From assembly GCA_030691775.1 (NCBI GenBank), contig JAUYDN010000141.1, forward strand, positions 1 to 34,905: 34,905 nt of DNA, in the 5' to 3' direction. Shown here piece by piece: positions 9,353 to 18,019 of this stretch. The translations under genes and the position numbers were made by a program. Origin of the DNA: Dehalococcoidia bacterium. Lineage in GTDB: Bacteria > Chloroflexota > Dehalococcoidia > Dehalococcoidales > Fen-1064. Under the pieces are notes generated by a model. The model was not told the DNA's origin, did not search any database, and saw only the letters and a list, made by a program, of their open reading frames with translations. How positions within the stretch are numbered: the stretch's first letter is position 1; each line of letters starts with the position of its first letter.

Positions 9353-10455
9353 TCGTCCTCGGTGCGGGCTTATACCGCTATGGCATCTACCCGGAAGTAC
9401 CTTATGTGGATATGGGCGTCACTGCCTGCCAGCGTGCGCTGGAAGATTCCGGCCTGGAGTGGCAGGACATCGAGGTGGGGTACTGCGCCAATACCAACCT
9501 GCCCAATGCCGCCGGGCATATCATCGCCGGGATGATGGGCGCCACCGGTATCACCATGACCAACGTAGAAAACGCCTCGGCGAGCGGTAATGCCGCCTTC
9601 CGCGAGGCTTATCTCGCCGTCGCCGCCGGTGCGCATGATGTCGCCATCGCCATCGGGGTGGACAAGTTACGCTCCTACCGGGAAACGACTTCATCTGAAG
9701 ATAAGCAACCGGTAGTCAAGGCGCCAATCAATACCGGGATGATGCGTGGTTTTGCCCAGCGCGCACGGGAACATATGGCAAGGTATGGCACCACCATCGA
9801 CCAGCTGGCGATGGTCTCCGTGAAAAGCCACCGTAACGCCAGCTTCAATCCCTACGCGCATTTCCAGACGCCGGTGACGCTGGAAGAGGTACATAGGGCG
9901 CGGATGGTCGCCGAGCCATTGACCGTGCTCCACTGCTGTCCATGGGACGAGGGTGGGGCGGCGGTCATTCTCTGCGCCGCCGAGATTGCACCACGCTTCA
10001 ATTCAAAGCCATGCCCCGGGGTGCTCGCTTCGGCATGCACGGGTTATACCGGTGCCGACCCGCTCGTCGAACTCACGCAGGTCACCGCATACAAAGCCTA
10101 TGAGATGGCAGGGCTGGGACCGGAAGACCTGGATATGGTGGAAGTGCACGACGCGGCGACAATCGAGGAAATACTGTACTACGAGGCACTGGGACTGTGC
10201 GCCATGGGCGAGGGCGGCAGGTTAATTGAGAGCGGAGCGACCGAGATTACGGGACGCATCCCGGTGAACAGCAGTGGGGGACTGATTTCCATGGGGCACC
10301 CCATCGGGCCGACAGGGCTGGGGCAACTCGCGGAGATTCTGTGGCAGATGCGCGGTCAAGCAGGCGAACGGCAGATAAATCAAAGCCCCAGAAACGGATT
10401 GGCACACATGGTGGGGGCAGGGGGTGTTTGTTTTATCCACATTCTGGGGCTTTGA
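9322..10455 (+). CDS. Thiolase-family protein (SCP-x/lipid-transfer type)
   Basis: 377 aa from a GTG start with upstream GGGGAG; thiolase fold motifs (VENASASGNAAF, EVHDAATIEE, SMGHPIGPTG). Overlaps comEC by 31 bp. Confidence 0.88.
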   Translation: MGEKRPSREVVVLGAGLYRYGIYPEVPYVDMGVTACQRALEDSGLEWQDIEVGYCANTNLPNAAGHIIAGMMGATGITMTNVENASASGNAAFREAYLAVAAGAHDVAIAIGVDKLRSYRETTSSEDKQPVVKAPINTGMMRGFAQRAREHMARYGTTIDQLAMVSVKSHRNASFNPYAHFQTPVTLEEVHRARMVAEPLTVLHCCPWDEGGAAVILCAAEIAPRFNSKPCPGVLASACTGYTGADPLVELTQVTAYKAYEMAGLGPEDLDMVEVHDAATIEEILYYEALGLCAMGEGGRLIESGATEITGRIPVNSSGGLISMGHPIGPTGLGQLAEILWQMRGQAGERQINQSPRNGLAHMVGAGGVCFIHILGL

Positions 10456-10474
10456 CCGAGGGGGTCGGAGCTAT

Positions 10475-10585
10475 CTACCAATTAGCTCTCGTCCGGGACC
10501 ATAACAGGGCGTAACGTTCACGCTCGGACATTACCAGCCATCTCAGGCGGAACGTCAGCCGGCGATAAATCTCTCTCAACACCAC
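10475..10585 (-). CDS. Unannotated basic microprotein, 36 aa
   Basis: GTG start with SD AGAGGAGGTGCC immediately upstream; reads (V/M)VLREIYRRLTFRLRWLVMSERERYALLWSRTRANW*. In-frame alternative starts are GTG 10582 and ATG 10600. Not in the ORF track, probably for length. Confidence 0.55.
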   Translation of the reverse strand: MVLREIYRRLTFRLRWLVMSERERYALLWSRTRANW

Positions 10586-10861
10586 GGCACCTCCTCTCAT
10601 ATTGTCTAATAATATAAACGTCCCGCCAATGAGAAAGTTAGGTGATAAAGGGATGGTCTTTTAGTACTGGGTAGGTATGTAAAAATTTGAAGGTATCACC
10701 GAGCAATATACTGCGGCCCATATGATGCGCCAAACTTCGGGAGAACACAGCGGAGAATAGTATATCCACGCCAGCGCAATTGTTGAGATCGCTAAATTAT
10801 GGCATAATATAGTTTGTTGCATTATTTACGGTAAGCGCTACCATTCACGGAGGATTCAATA

Positions 10862-11554
10862 ATGACTACCCTTGAGCTAAAAGTCAGCAAACGTACCATA
10901 GAAGGTAAGAAAGTAAAGGAGCTACGGCGTAACGGTGTTACCCCCGCGCACCTTTTTGGTCCCAAAGTAGAATCGGTGACGATTCAGGTGGATACCGCCA
11001 CCCTCAAACGCACCCTGGCGGAAGCCGGACGCACCCGGCTCGTCAATCTGCTTATTGGCGATGAAAAGGCTCCCCGGACGGTAATGGTGCGGGAAGTGCA
11101 GGTAGACACCATTAAAGGCGACATCCTTCACGTAGACTTCTACCAGGTCCAGCTGACGGAAAACATCAGGGTCGATGTCCCCATCATCTTCATGGGCGAA
11201 TCGGTTGCGGCAAAAACGAAGGGCAATACCCTCGTGCAGGAGCTAAACCAGCTTTCTGTTCAGGCGTTGCCCGCCAGCATCCCTAGCTCGGTTTCTGTTG
11301 ACGTTTCCGTACTGGTCACCGCCGACCAGATGATACGGGTCAAAGATATACAGGTCCCCAAAGAAGTGACTATACTCAATGACCCGAATGTGGTCGTGGC
11401 GAGAATCGCGGTTCGCATCGAGGAGCTTGCACCGGAGAAACCGAAGGCTGAGGCTGAAGAAGCGGTGCCGGCAGAAGGCGAAGAGGCTGAAGGTAAAGAA
11501 CCTGAGGCTAAGAAAGAACCCGCTGAGAAGGCAGTGAAACCAGAAAGGAAATAG
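10862..11554 (+). CDS. rplY: 50S ribosomal protein bL25 (Ctc/TL5 type)
   Basis: L25 N-terminal domain (KVKELRRNGVTPAHLFGP) with TL5-like C-terminal domain and charged tail; SD GGAGG. Confidence 0.94.
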   Translation: MTTLELKVSKRTIEGKKVKELRRNGVTPAHLFGPKVESVTIQVDTATLKRTLAEAGRTRLVNLLIGDEKAPRTVMVREVQVDTIKGDILHVDFYQVQLTENIRVDVPIIFMGESVAAKTKGNTLVQELNQLSVQALPASIPSSVSVDVSVLVTADQMIRVKDIQVPKEVTILNDPNVVVARIAVRIEELAPEKPKAEAEEAVPAEGEEAEGKEPEAKKEPAEKAVKPERK

Positions 11555-11641
11555 CCTCTTAACCTTACCTTCGCGGTCCTCTCTTGCTTTTATACCTGGC
11601 TATAGCTATAATAGTGCCCAATTAAACCGAGGAGTTTTGCT

Positions 11642-12553
11642 ATGCCATCATACGCCTATCTCAAAAAGAAGTACGTGCCATTGGAGCAGGCGAATATCAA
11701 TGTCATGACCAACTTCATGCACTACGGCACGGGCGTCTTCGAGGGCATTCGCGGTAACTGGAACAAAACGCACCGCCAGCTCTACCTCTTCCGTCTCAAG
11801 GAACATTACGAGCGGATGCGCAACGGCTGTCATATCCTGAACATCGAACTGCCTTACACCATCGATGAGTTATGTGAAATCACCGTCAAAGTGGCGCAGA
11901 CGAGCGCTTTCGAAGAGGATGTTTATGTGCGTCCCGTGGCTTACAAGAGCAGTGAGACCCTGGGCGTGCGCCTCCACAACCTGGAATCTGATTTCTTCGC
12001 TTTTGTTTTCCCCTGGGGACCTTACCTCGATACCGACCGTGCCCGCTGTGTGGTCTCGTCCTGGCGCTTCCCCAAGGAAATCCCCCGGCAGAAGCTGACC
12101 GGACTTTATGTGACTAATGCCCTCGCCAAGACCGAAGCCGTCTCCGGCGGGTTCGATGAGGCAATCATGCTCAACGCCGATGGCTACGTGGCGGAGGGGA
12201 GCGGGGAGAACATCTTCCTGGTCAAGGGTGGCAAGCTGGTCACCCCACCCAGCACCGACGGCATCCTCATCGGCATCACGCGCGACACAGTGATGAAGCT
12301 CGCTAAAAACGAACTCGGCATCGATACCATCGAGCGTCATGTCGACCGCATCGAGCTTTATGACGCGGAGGAAATCTTCCTCACGGGCACCGCCGCTCAT
12401 ATCACGCCGGTGGGGGAAATCGATAGGCGTAAAATCACCGATGGTGAAATCGGACCCGTTACCAAAAAGTTACAGAAGCTCTACGCAGACGTCATTGTGA
12501 ACAAAAACACGAAATACACTTCGTGGTGCACACCGGTCTATCCTGAAAAATAG
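11642..12553 (+). CDS. ilvE: Branched-chain amino acid aminotransferase
   Basis: Class IV aminotransferase motifs (MHYGTGVFEGIRGNW, YVAEGSGENIFLVKGGKLVTPP). Confidence 0.94.
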   Translation: MPSYAYLKKKYVPLEQANINVMTNFMHYGTGVFEGIRGNWNKTHRQLYLFRLKEHYERMRNGCHILNIELPYTIDELCEITVKVAQTSAFEEDVYVRPVAYKSSETLGVRLHNLESDFFAFVFPWGPYLDTDRARCVVSSWRFPKEIPRQKLTGLYVTNALAKTEAVSGGFDEAIMLNADGYVAEGSGENIFLVKGGKLVTPPSTDGILIGITRDTVMKLAKNELGIDTIERHVDRIELYDAEEIFLTGTAAHITPVGEIDRRKITDGEIGPVTKKLQKLYADVIVNKNTKYTSWCTPVYPEK

Positions 12554-12568
12554 TCACCGGAGGCTGAC

Positions 12569-13201
12569 TTGGTTGTCAACGCGTTTGTCTCGGGCTTAAT
12601 TGCGATACTCACCGGGTATTTCCTCGGCTCATTCCCATCGGCATATCTCTTCACCAGGTGGATAACCGGCAAGGATATCCGTAAACTCGGCGGCGGCAAT
12701 ATCGGCGGACTGAACACGTTCAAAGAAGCCGGCATCCTGCCCGCCATCGCGGTGGCGGTTTTCGATGTGGGCAAGGGCGCGCTTGCGGTGGCTATCACGC
12801 ACTACACCATGCATCTCGATAAACCCTACGTGTTGATGTCGGCGCTTGGGGCGGTGATGGGTCACAACTGGATGCCCTGGCTTAAGTTCAGCGGTGGCAA
12901 GGGAATGGGCGCCACCGTGGGGACGTTGGTATTAATTCTGCCCGTTTACGGTTATACAAAAGAGCTGGCGATTTTCGCCGCGTTCATCGCGATGCCGTTA
13001 CTGATTACACGGAATATCGCCCTCTCCAACGGCATCGGACTGCTGGCACTGCCTTTCATCGCCTGGCTGAGCATGCACTCCGGGACGATGGTGGTATGGT
13101 CGATAGCACTCGGCCTGATAATCGCCGTTAAATTCACCCCCACGGCGCTGGCGGCGCTCCAGAAAAACCCGAATATCAAGGACTATATCAAGGGGAGCTG
13201 A
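12569..13201 (+). CDS. plsY: PlsY-like acyl-phosphate glycerol-3-phosphate acyltransferase
   Basis: TTG start with upstream GGAGG; multi-pass membrane protein with GSFPSAYLFTRWITGKDIRKLGGGNIGGLN and FSGGKGMGATVGTL. Confidence 0.85.
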   Translation: MVVNAFVSGLIAILTGYFLGSFPSAYLFTRWITGKDIRKLGGGNIGGLNTFKEAGILPAIAVAVFDVGKGALAVAITHYTMHLDKPYVLMSALGAVMGHNWMPWLKFSGGKGMGATVGTLVLILPVYGYTKELAIFAAFIAMPLLITRNIALSNGIGLLALPFIAWLSMHSGTMVVWSIALGLIIAVKFTPTALAALQKNPNIKDYIKGS

Positions 13202-13488
13202 ACGGGGAAACCGCCAATAACCGATTGGTTGGTTCTCAAAATTCAGCAAGTGTCCCGGCTGGTCAGAATCTTTCATACCGATTGCACCAGCACCACGAAG
13301 TACAAAAACCGCGCCCAGTCTGTCATTCCCGCCACCGCATCCAGTGCGGGGCAGGCTTCGAGCGGGAATCTAAGACGACCACCCCGCCACCCTGAGATTG
13401 CTTCACTATGTTCGCAATGACACCGTAGACCTCGATGACGACTCTTTTGGTGCAATAAGGTGTTCGTGTACAAGCCGCGGTTAAACAC

Positions 13489-13519
13489 AAAAAAGGGGCT
13501 TGTTTTAAAACAAGCCCCT
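13489..13519 (-). terminator. Rho-independent terminator of rpsT
   Basis: Perfect palindrome AGGGGCTTGTTTTAAAACAAGCCCCT followed by a T-run on the minus strand, just downstream of rpsT. Confidence 0.85.
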
Positions 13520-13550
13520 CTAAATTCTTTTGCGTGGATACGCGCTCCGG

Positions 13551-13826
13551 CTAAGCAGATGGCTTTGTTGCTTTGTTCAACCTGGCAACCAGCCGTGACT
13601 TCCGCCGCGAGGCGTTATTCTGGTGTAGAATCCCTTTCACCGCCGCCTTGTCGAGCTCTCTGACCGCTAAGGTGACCGCTTGCTTCGCTTCCTCAAATTT
13701 GCCTGCAGTGATGAGCTTGTCCGCCTTGGTGATATCGGTCTTGACGCGCGAGCGAATGTTCTTATTGCGCAGGGTACGCCGCTTGTCGGTCCTGACCTGG
13801 CGTATCGATGATGCTATATTTGGCAA
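13551..13826 (-). CDS. rpsT: 30S ribosomal protein bS20
   Basis: 91 aa, basic: MPNIASSIRQVRTDKRRTLRNKNIRSRVKT...KGILHQNNASRRKSRLVARLNK. Confidence 0.95.
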   Translation of the reverse strand: MPNIASSIRQVRTDKRRTLRNKNIRSRVKTDITKADKLITAGKFEEAKQAVTLAVRELDKAAVKGILHQNNASRRKSRLVARLNKATKPSA

Positions 13827-13854
13827 CTTAACCTCCTGCTAAGACTATTTCTAT

Positions 13855-16047
13855 TTACTGCTGGGAGCTTGATTTCGCCGGCGCGCCCTCTCCAGTCCGG
13901 GCGACATTAATGACCCCTTTGACCCCTTCAATCCTCCCCACCAGCCGGCTCAGCTGGGAAAGGTCCGCAATCTCGATGTTGAGTAAGAAATTGGTCTTCT
14001 GGTCCTCGCGGTTGGAGACCGTCATGCTGGCGATGTTCACCTTTTCCGCGGCAACCATCGCCGTGATGTCCCGGGCAAGCCCCACCCTGTCCCACGCCTC
14101 CACCGCGACGCTTACCGGGTAGGTGCGGTCACCGCGGCCCCACTGGACGGGTACAATCCTTTCCCGCTCTTCCTCGTTGACAATGTTCGTGCAGTCCTTG
14201 CGGTGGATACTGACACCGCGACTGCGGGTCACAAATCCGATTATCGCATCTCCGGGCACCGGATTGCAACATTGCGCCAGGTTGGTGAGCATATCACCGA
14301 CACCCAGCACCTTGATGGCTGACGTTGAACGCTTGACGGGCGCGGCGGTTTCCGGGATATTCACCTCGGGCTCTTCCGTTGGCGCCAGTTTCGCCGCAAT
14401 TTGTTGAGTGGTGACGCCGCCATAACCGAGCGCGGCGTAAAACTCATCGATGGTATCGTAGCTGAACAGGGAAGCGATACGGGTACGCTCGGTGAACTTG
14501 ATACCGAGATTGCGCATGAACTTCTCCAGGATTTCCCGGCCGCGTTCGATGTTTTCGGTCTTTTCCTGCTTTGTGAACCACTGGCGTATCTTGGTACGGG
14601 CGTGCGTGGTCTTAATGAAACCCAGCTCCGGGTTCAGCCAGTCGCGGCTGGGGGCGCGGGGACTTTTGCTCGTCAGAATCTCCACGATATCGCCATTCTT
14701 GAGCTGGTGGTTCAGAGACACCAGCCGCCCGTTTACCTTAGTGCCGATACAGCGGTTCCCCAGCTCGGTGTGGACGCGGTAGGCGAAATCGAGCGGTGTC
14801 GCCCCCTTCGGCAGGTCTTTCACTTCACCCTTGGGTGTGTAGACAAACACCTGGTCGCCGAACACATCCGTCCGCACCGATTCCAGGAACTCTTCCGCCC
14901 CGCTCAGCTCCCGGTGCCAGTCCACGAGTTGACGTAACCACCCGATGCCTGCCTCGAAGCCCATGTCCTTTTTTCCGCCCTCTTTATAGTGCCAGTGGAC
15001 GGCAAAACCGTATTCCGCCATGTGGTGCATTTCACGGGTACGTATCTGGACCTCCAGCGGCATGGTGCGTTCGCACATCACGGTGGTATGGAGCGATTGG
15101 TAGCCATTCATCTTGGGGTTGGCGATGTAGTCATCGAAGTGCTCGGGCAGGGGATGCCAGAGGTTGTGGACGATACCGAGAGCGGTGTAGCAATCGGGGA
15201 CGGTATCTACGATTACACGGAGGGCAAGCAGGTCGTGGATGTCATCGAAGTCCTTGCCCATCTGGACATACTTTTCCATCTTTTGATAGATGCTGTAAAT
15301 GTGCTTGGCGCGCCCGGTAACTTCCGCCTTGAGACCGATTTTTTCGCACTCCGCGGTCAGCTGTTTGGTCACCCCGTCGACGAAAGTCTCGCGGTCGATG
15401 CGTTTGCTGGCAAGATGGGTGGCAATCTCGCGGTACTTTTCCGGCTCGAGGTAGCGGAAGGAGAGGTCTTCCAACTGCCATTTAAGCTCCCAGATACCGA
15501 GACGGTGCGCCAGAGGCGCGTAAATCTCAATTGTCTCGCGGGAGATTCTCTGCTGTTGCTCCGGGGTAAGGGGGTGAAGAGTGCGCATATTGTGGAGACG
15601 GTCCGCGAGCTTGATGAAGACGACTCTCAGGTCTTCCGCCATTGCTACGAGCATCTTACGCAGGTTCTCTGCCTGCCCGGCGCCGGCGAGGGCGCCACCC
15701 CGTTTTGCCGGCTCTTCCTTCGTCTGCAGGGATATCTTACCGAGTTTGGTGGTGGCATCGACAAGTTTGGCGATTTCCTGCCCGAATTTCTCGGCGATGA
15801 CGCTATTAGGGATGTCGCTGTTTTCCTCGACGTCATGGAGGAGGGCAGATGCCAGAGAACTGGCATCGAGTTGAAGCTCGACAAGGATAAGGGCTACCTG
15901 GAGCGGATGTTCGATATAAGGTTCGCCCGATTTGCGTACCTGTCCCTCGTGGGCTTCCCGCGCGAATTCATAGGCACGCTCAATGAGGGCGACCTTCTCC
16001 TGCGGAAGATACGCCTGCGCCTTTTCGATTAGCTCGTTGACAGTCAT
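13855..16047 (-). CDS. relA: RelA/SpoT homologue (long RSH, (p)ppGpp metabolism)
   Basis: HD, synthetase (KMNGYQSLHTTV, EVQIRT), TGS (VYTPKGEVKDLPKGATPLDFAYRVHTELG) and ACT domains. Probable ATG at 16047 (MTVNELIEK); the track begins at 16068. Confidence 0.95.
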   Translation of the reverse strand: MTVNELIEKAQAYLPQEKVALIERAYEFAREAHEGQVRKSGEPYIEHPLQVALILVELQLDASSLASALLHDVEENSDIPNSVIAEKFGQEIAKLVDATTKLGKISLQTKEEPAKRGGALAGAGQAENLRKMLVAMAEDLRVVFIKLADRLHNMRTLHPLTPEQQQRISRETIEIYAPLAHRLGIWELKWQLEDLSFRYLEPEKYREIATHLASKRIDRETFVDGVTKQLTAECEKIGLKAEVTGRAKHIYSIYQKMEKYVQMGKDFDDIHDLLALRVIVDTVPDCYTALGIVHNLWHPLPEHFDDYIANPKMNGYQSLHTTVMCERTMPLEVQIRTREMHHMAEYGFAVHWHYKEGGKKDMGFEAGIGWLRQLVDWHRELSGAEEFLESVRTDVFGDQVFVYTPKGEVKDLPKGATPLDFAYRVHTELGNRCIGTKVNGRLVSLNHQLKNGDIVEILTSKSPRAPSRDWLNPELGFIKTTHARTKIRQWFTKQEKTENIERGREILEKFMRNLGIKFTERTRIASLFSYDTIDEFYAALGYGGVTTQQIAAKLAPTEEPEVNIPETAAPVKRSTSAIKVLGVGDMLTNLAQCCNPVPGDAIIGFVTRSRGVSIHRKDCTNIVNEEERERIVPVQWGRGDRTYPVSVAVEAWDRVGLARDITAMVAAEKVNIASMTVSNREDQKTNFLLNIEIADLSQLSRLVGRIEGVKGVINVARTGEGAPAKSSSQQ

Positions 16048-16210
16048 GGAGAAAATTCCAAATCCCAATAACCAATAGTCAAATCCCCGCCCCTTTACCC
16101 CGGGGAGGAAACAAAATGTCCGTAATCCGTGAATTGAGGATGGGTAGTTTCGTAAGTTAAGTATAGCGCAAGAAGGGGGTAAATTCTAATTGGATAGGAA
16201 TGAGAGTTCT

Positions 16211-16292
16211 GTAGGGTGGGTTAGTCGCCCGAAATAATTCGGGAAGCGTAACCCACCAAATCCCCGATGGTCTTGAATAAACGGTGGGTTTC
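16211..16292. repeat. Dispersed palindromic repeat family A, copy 1
   Basis: GTAGGGTGGGTTAGTCGCCCGAAATAATTCGGGAAGCGTAACCCACCAAATCCCCGATGGTCTTGAATAAACGGTGGGTTTC. Confidence 0.85.
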
Positions 16293-16334
16293 TTGCGTGC
16301 AATAACTCCCTGGAAAATACGAGGGAGTAGAATC

Positions 16335-16389
16335 GTAGGGTGGGTTAGTCGCCCGAAATAATTCGGGAAGCGTAACCCACCAAATCCCC
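16335..16389. repeat. Dispersed palindromic repeat family A, copy 2 (truncated)
   Basis: Same 5' part as copy 1, GTAGGG...CCCACCAAATCCCC. Confidence 0.85.
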
Positions 16390-16457
16390 TCCAGATACTC
16401 TATTTCGAGATAGGCTCTCTAGTAACTTCAATCAATTCTCTGCTCTGTCACAATCCG

Positions 16458-17468
16458 TCATTTCATCGGGTGCTTTACAAAGAAATCCCATATAACATCA
16501 ACAGCCTTCAACTTGTCCGAAGTTTTGCCTACCAGCGATTCCGGCAACAACTCCTTTCCGCCGGGCCAGCAGTGTCCCAGCCCTTCCACCGTATAGAAAA
16601 TAACCTCTGTCCCGTCCTTACCATCGGGATACCGGATTGTTTTTACTCCGTTACTGTCAAGCACTGTTTCCGGTGTCAGATTACAGCCGATTGCTAACGC
16701 CCAGCGTCTCACCTCTTCATAGAACGAAGGCTTGAATTGAGTTCTTCCCAATGTCGTTACCATACCGCCGGCAGGCGGATTAAGCGGGTCGTCCAGTCCG
16801 ATAATATAGACCATGGGTACGGGACGCGAAAGCTTGAATTCCTCTAGCCACAGGTGACCGGCAACCGGAGCAATCGCTGCGAAACGGTGTGCCAGGTGTA
16901 CCCCGGCATAATAGGTCATTGAGGCACCGTTGGAAAAACCCGTGGCGTACAACCGCCTGGTATCGACGTTGAATTTAGCCTCAATTTCGTCCAGCATGAC
17001 ATTCACAAAGCCGACATCATCGATGTTTTTCGCACCGGAATCGAACCTTCCCGAGCCTTCATTCCACGTCTGGGGATTGGTACGGAAGCTGTACGGTTCA
17101 TCCATCCGCGGACGAGTGCCGTCCGGATACGAAACAATAAAGCCAGCCTCATCCGCTTTGAGATTGAATTCTGTGGTCCTGATTGCCGCTGATGCGTTGC
17201 CCCCACCCCCATGGAACACTACCACAAGGGGCATAGGTTTTTTACCGTCATAACTCGAAGGTAGATGGACAGTATATGTCCGTTCCATATTCTGCCACTT
17301 GAGAGTGTATTGATAATCACCGGGTTTAACAACATCATACGAGTCCATTCTACAACCTCCCGTGAAAGTACTACCGCTCAACAGCAAGAACATAATGGAT
17401 AAACACAGGCTGATGTCACGGCGTTTCGTCCACGCGTGGATTTTTTCAACAGCATTTGCTCTCATCAA
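16458..17468 (-). CDS. Secreted PHB-depolymerase/feruloyl-esterase-family lipoprotein (LpqC-like)
   Basis: Signal peptide with lipobox-like FTGGC, oxyanion motif FHGGGG, nucleophile motif GFSNGAS, GLDDPLNPP and GLGHCWPGG. Confidence 0.85.
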   Translation of the reverse strand: MMRANAVEKIHAWTKRRDISLCLSIMFLLLSGSTFTGGCRMDSYDVVKPGDYQYTLKWQNMERTYTVHLPSSYDGKKPMPLVVVFHGGGGNASAAIRTTEFNLKADEAGFIVSYPDGTRPRMDEPYSFRTNPQTWNEGSGRFDSGAKNIDDVGFVNVMLDEIEAKFNVDTRRLYATGFSNGASMTYYAGVHLAHRFAAIAPVAGHLWLEEFKLSRPVPMVYIIGLDDPLNPPAGGMVTTLGRTQFKPSFYEEVRRWALAIGCNLTPETVLDSNGVKTIRYPDGKDGTEVIFYTVEGLGHCWPGGKELLPESLVGKTSDKLKAVDVIWDFFVKHPMK

Positions 17469-17833
17469 CTTAACGGATATTGACCGAATATCGTCTCTCG
17501 CATTTCAATTTCGGCGATATTGCGTGCCAGCTTCTTCTTGTTTTGCGTAACTCTGTGCGAGAGAGGATGTCTAAAACTATTCCGTGCCAGTGAACCGAAC
17601 TCCACCAATCAGCGAAGATCAAAGGATATTCAGACGCAAATCTATCGTGATATTCACGTACGATTTCCGGAGCATTGGCTATTCCTGCATACACGGCAAT
17701 AGCTTATAACATCTTGCAAAGGTTTTCAACTTGACGCATTGACTCATAATAAAAGTTACCAGGGGAGGGGTTATTGCCTTAAAATTAGTGTTACCGAAGG
17801 ACTAAGGAGGACCGGTGACACGAAAGGCAGAAT

Positions 17834-17947
17834 CGTAGGGTGGGTTTGTCGCCCGATAAAATCGGGAAGCGTAACCCACCAAATCCCCGATGGTCTTGAA
17901 TAAACGGTGGGTTTCACGCTGATAAATCAGTTTTCTACCCACCCTGC
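17834..17947. repeat. Family A repeat, longest copy (MITE-like, terminal inverted repeats)
   Basis: Begins CGTAGGGTGGGT and ends ACCCACCCTGCG (11/12 inverted match), with two internal hairpins. Confidence 0.75.
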
Positions 17948-18019
17948 GCTCCCACGCTCCATTCTTTACAACCCTCCCCCGTTTACAGTATCCTAGCCTT
18001 TAGACAGGAGTAAACAACC

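Noticed and set aside
13229-13420. Small ORFs in the plsY-rpsT gap
   Set aside because: They run through TGTCATTCCCGC-type repeat debris, which gives fortuitous ORFs.
17470-17694. 74-aa minus-strand ORF (MYAGIANAPEIVREYHDRF...)
   Set aside because: Looks partly protein-like and could be a decayed gene, but I recognise no family and could not establish a frameshift pattern.
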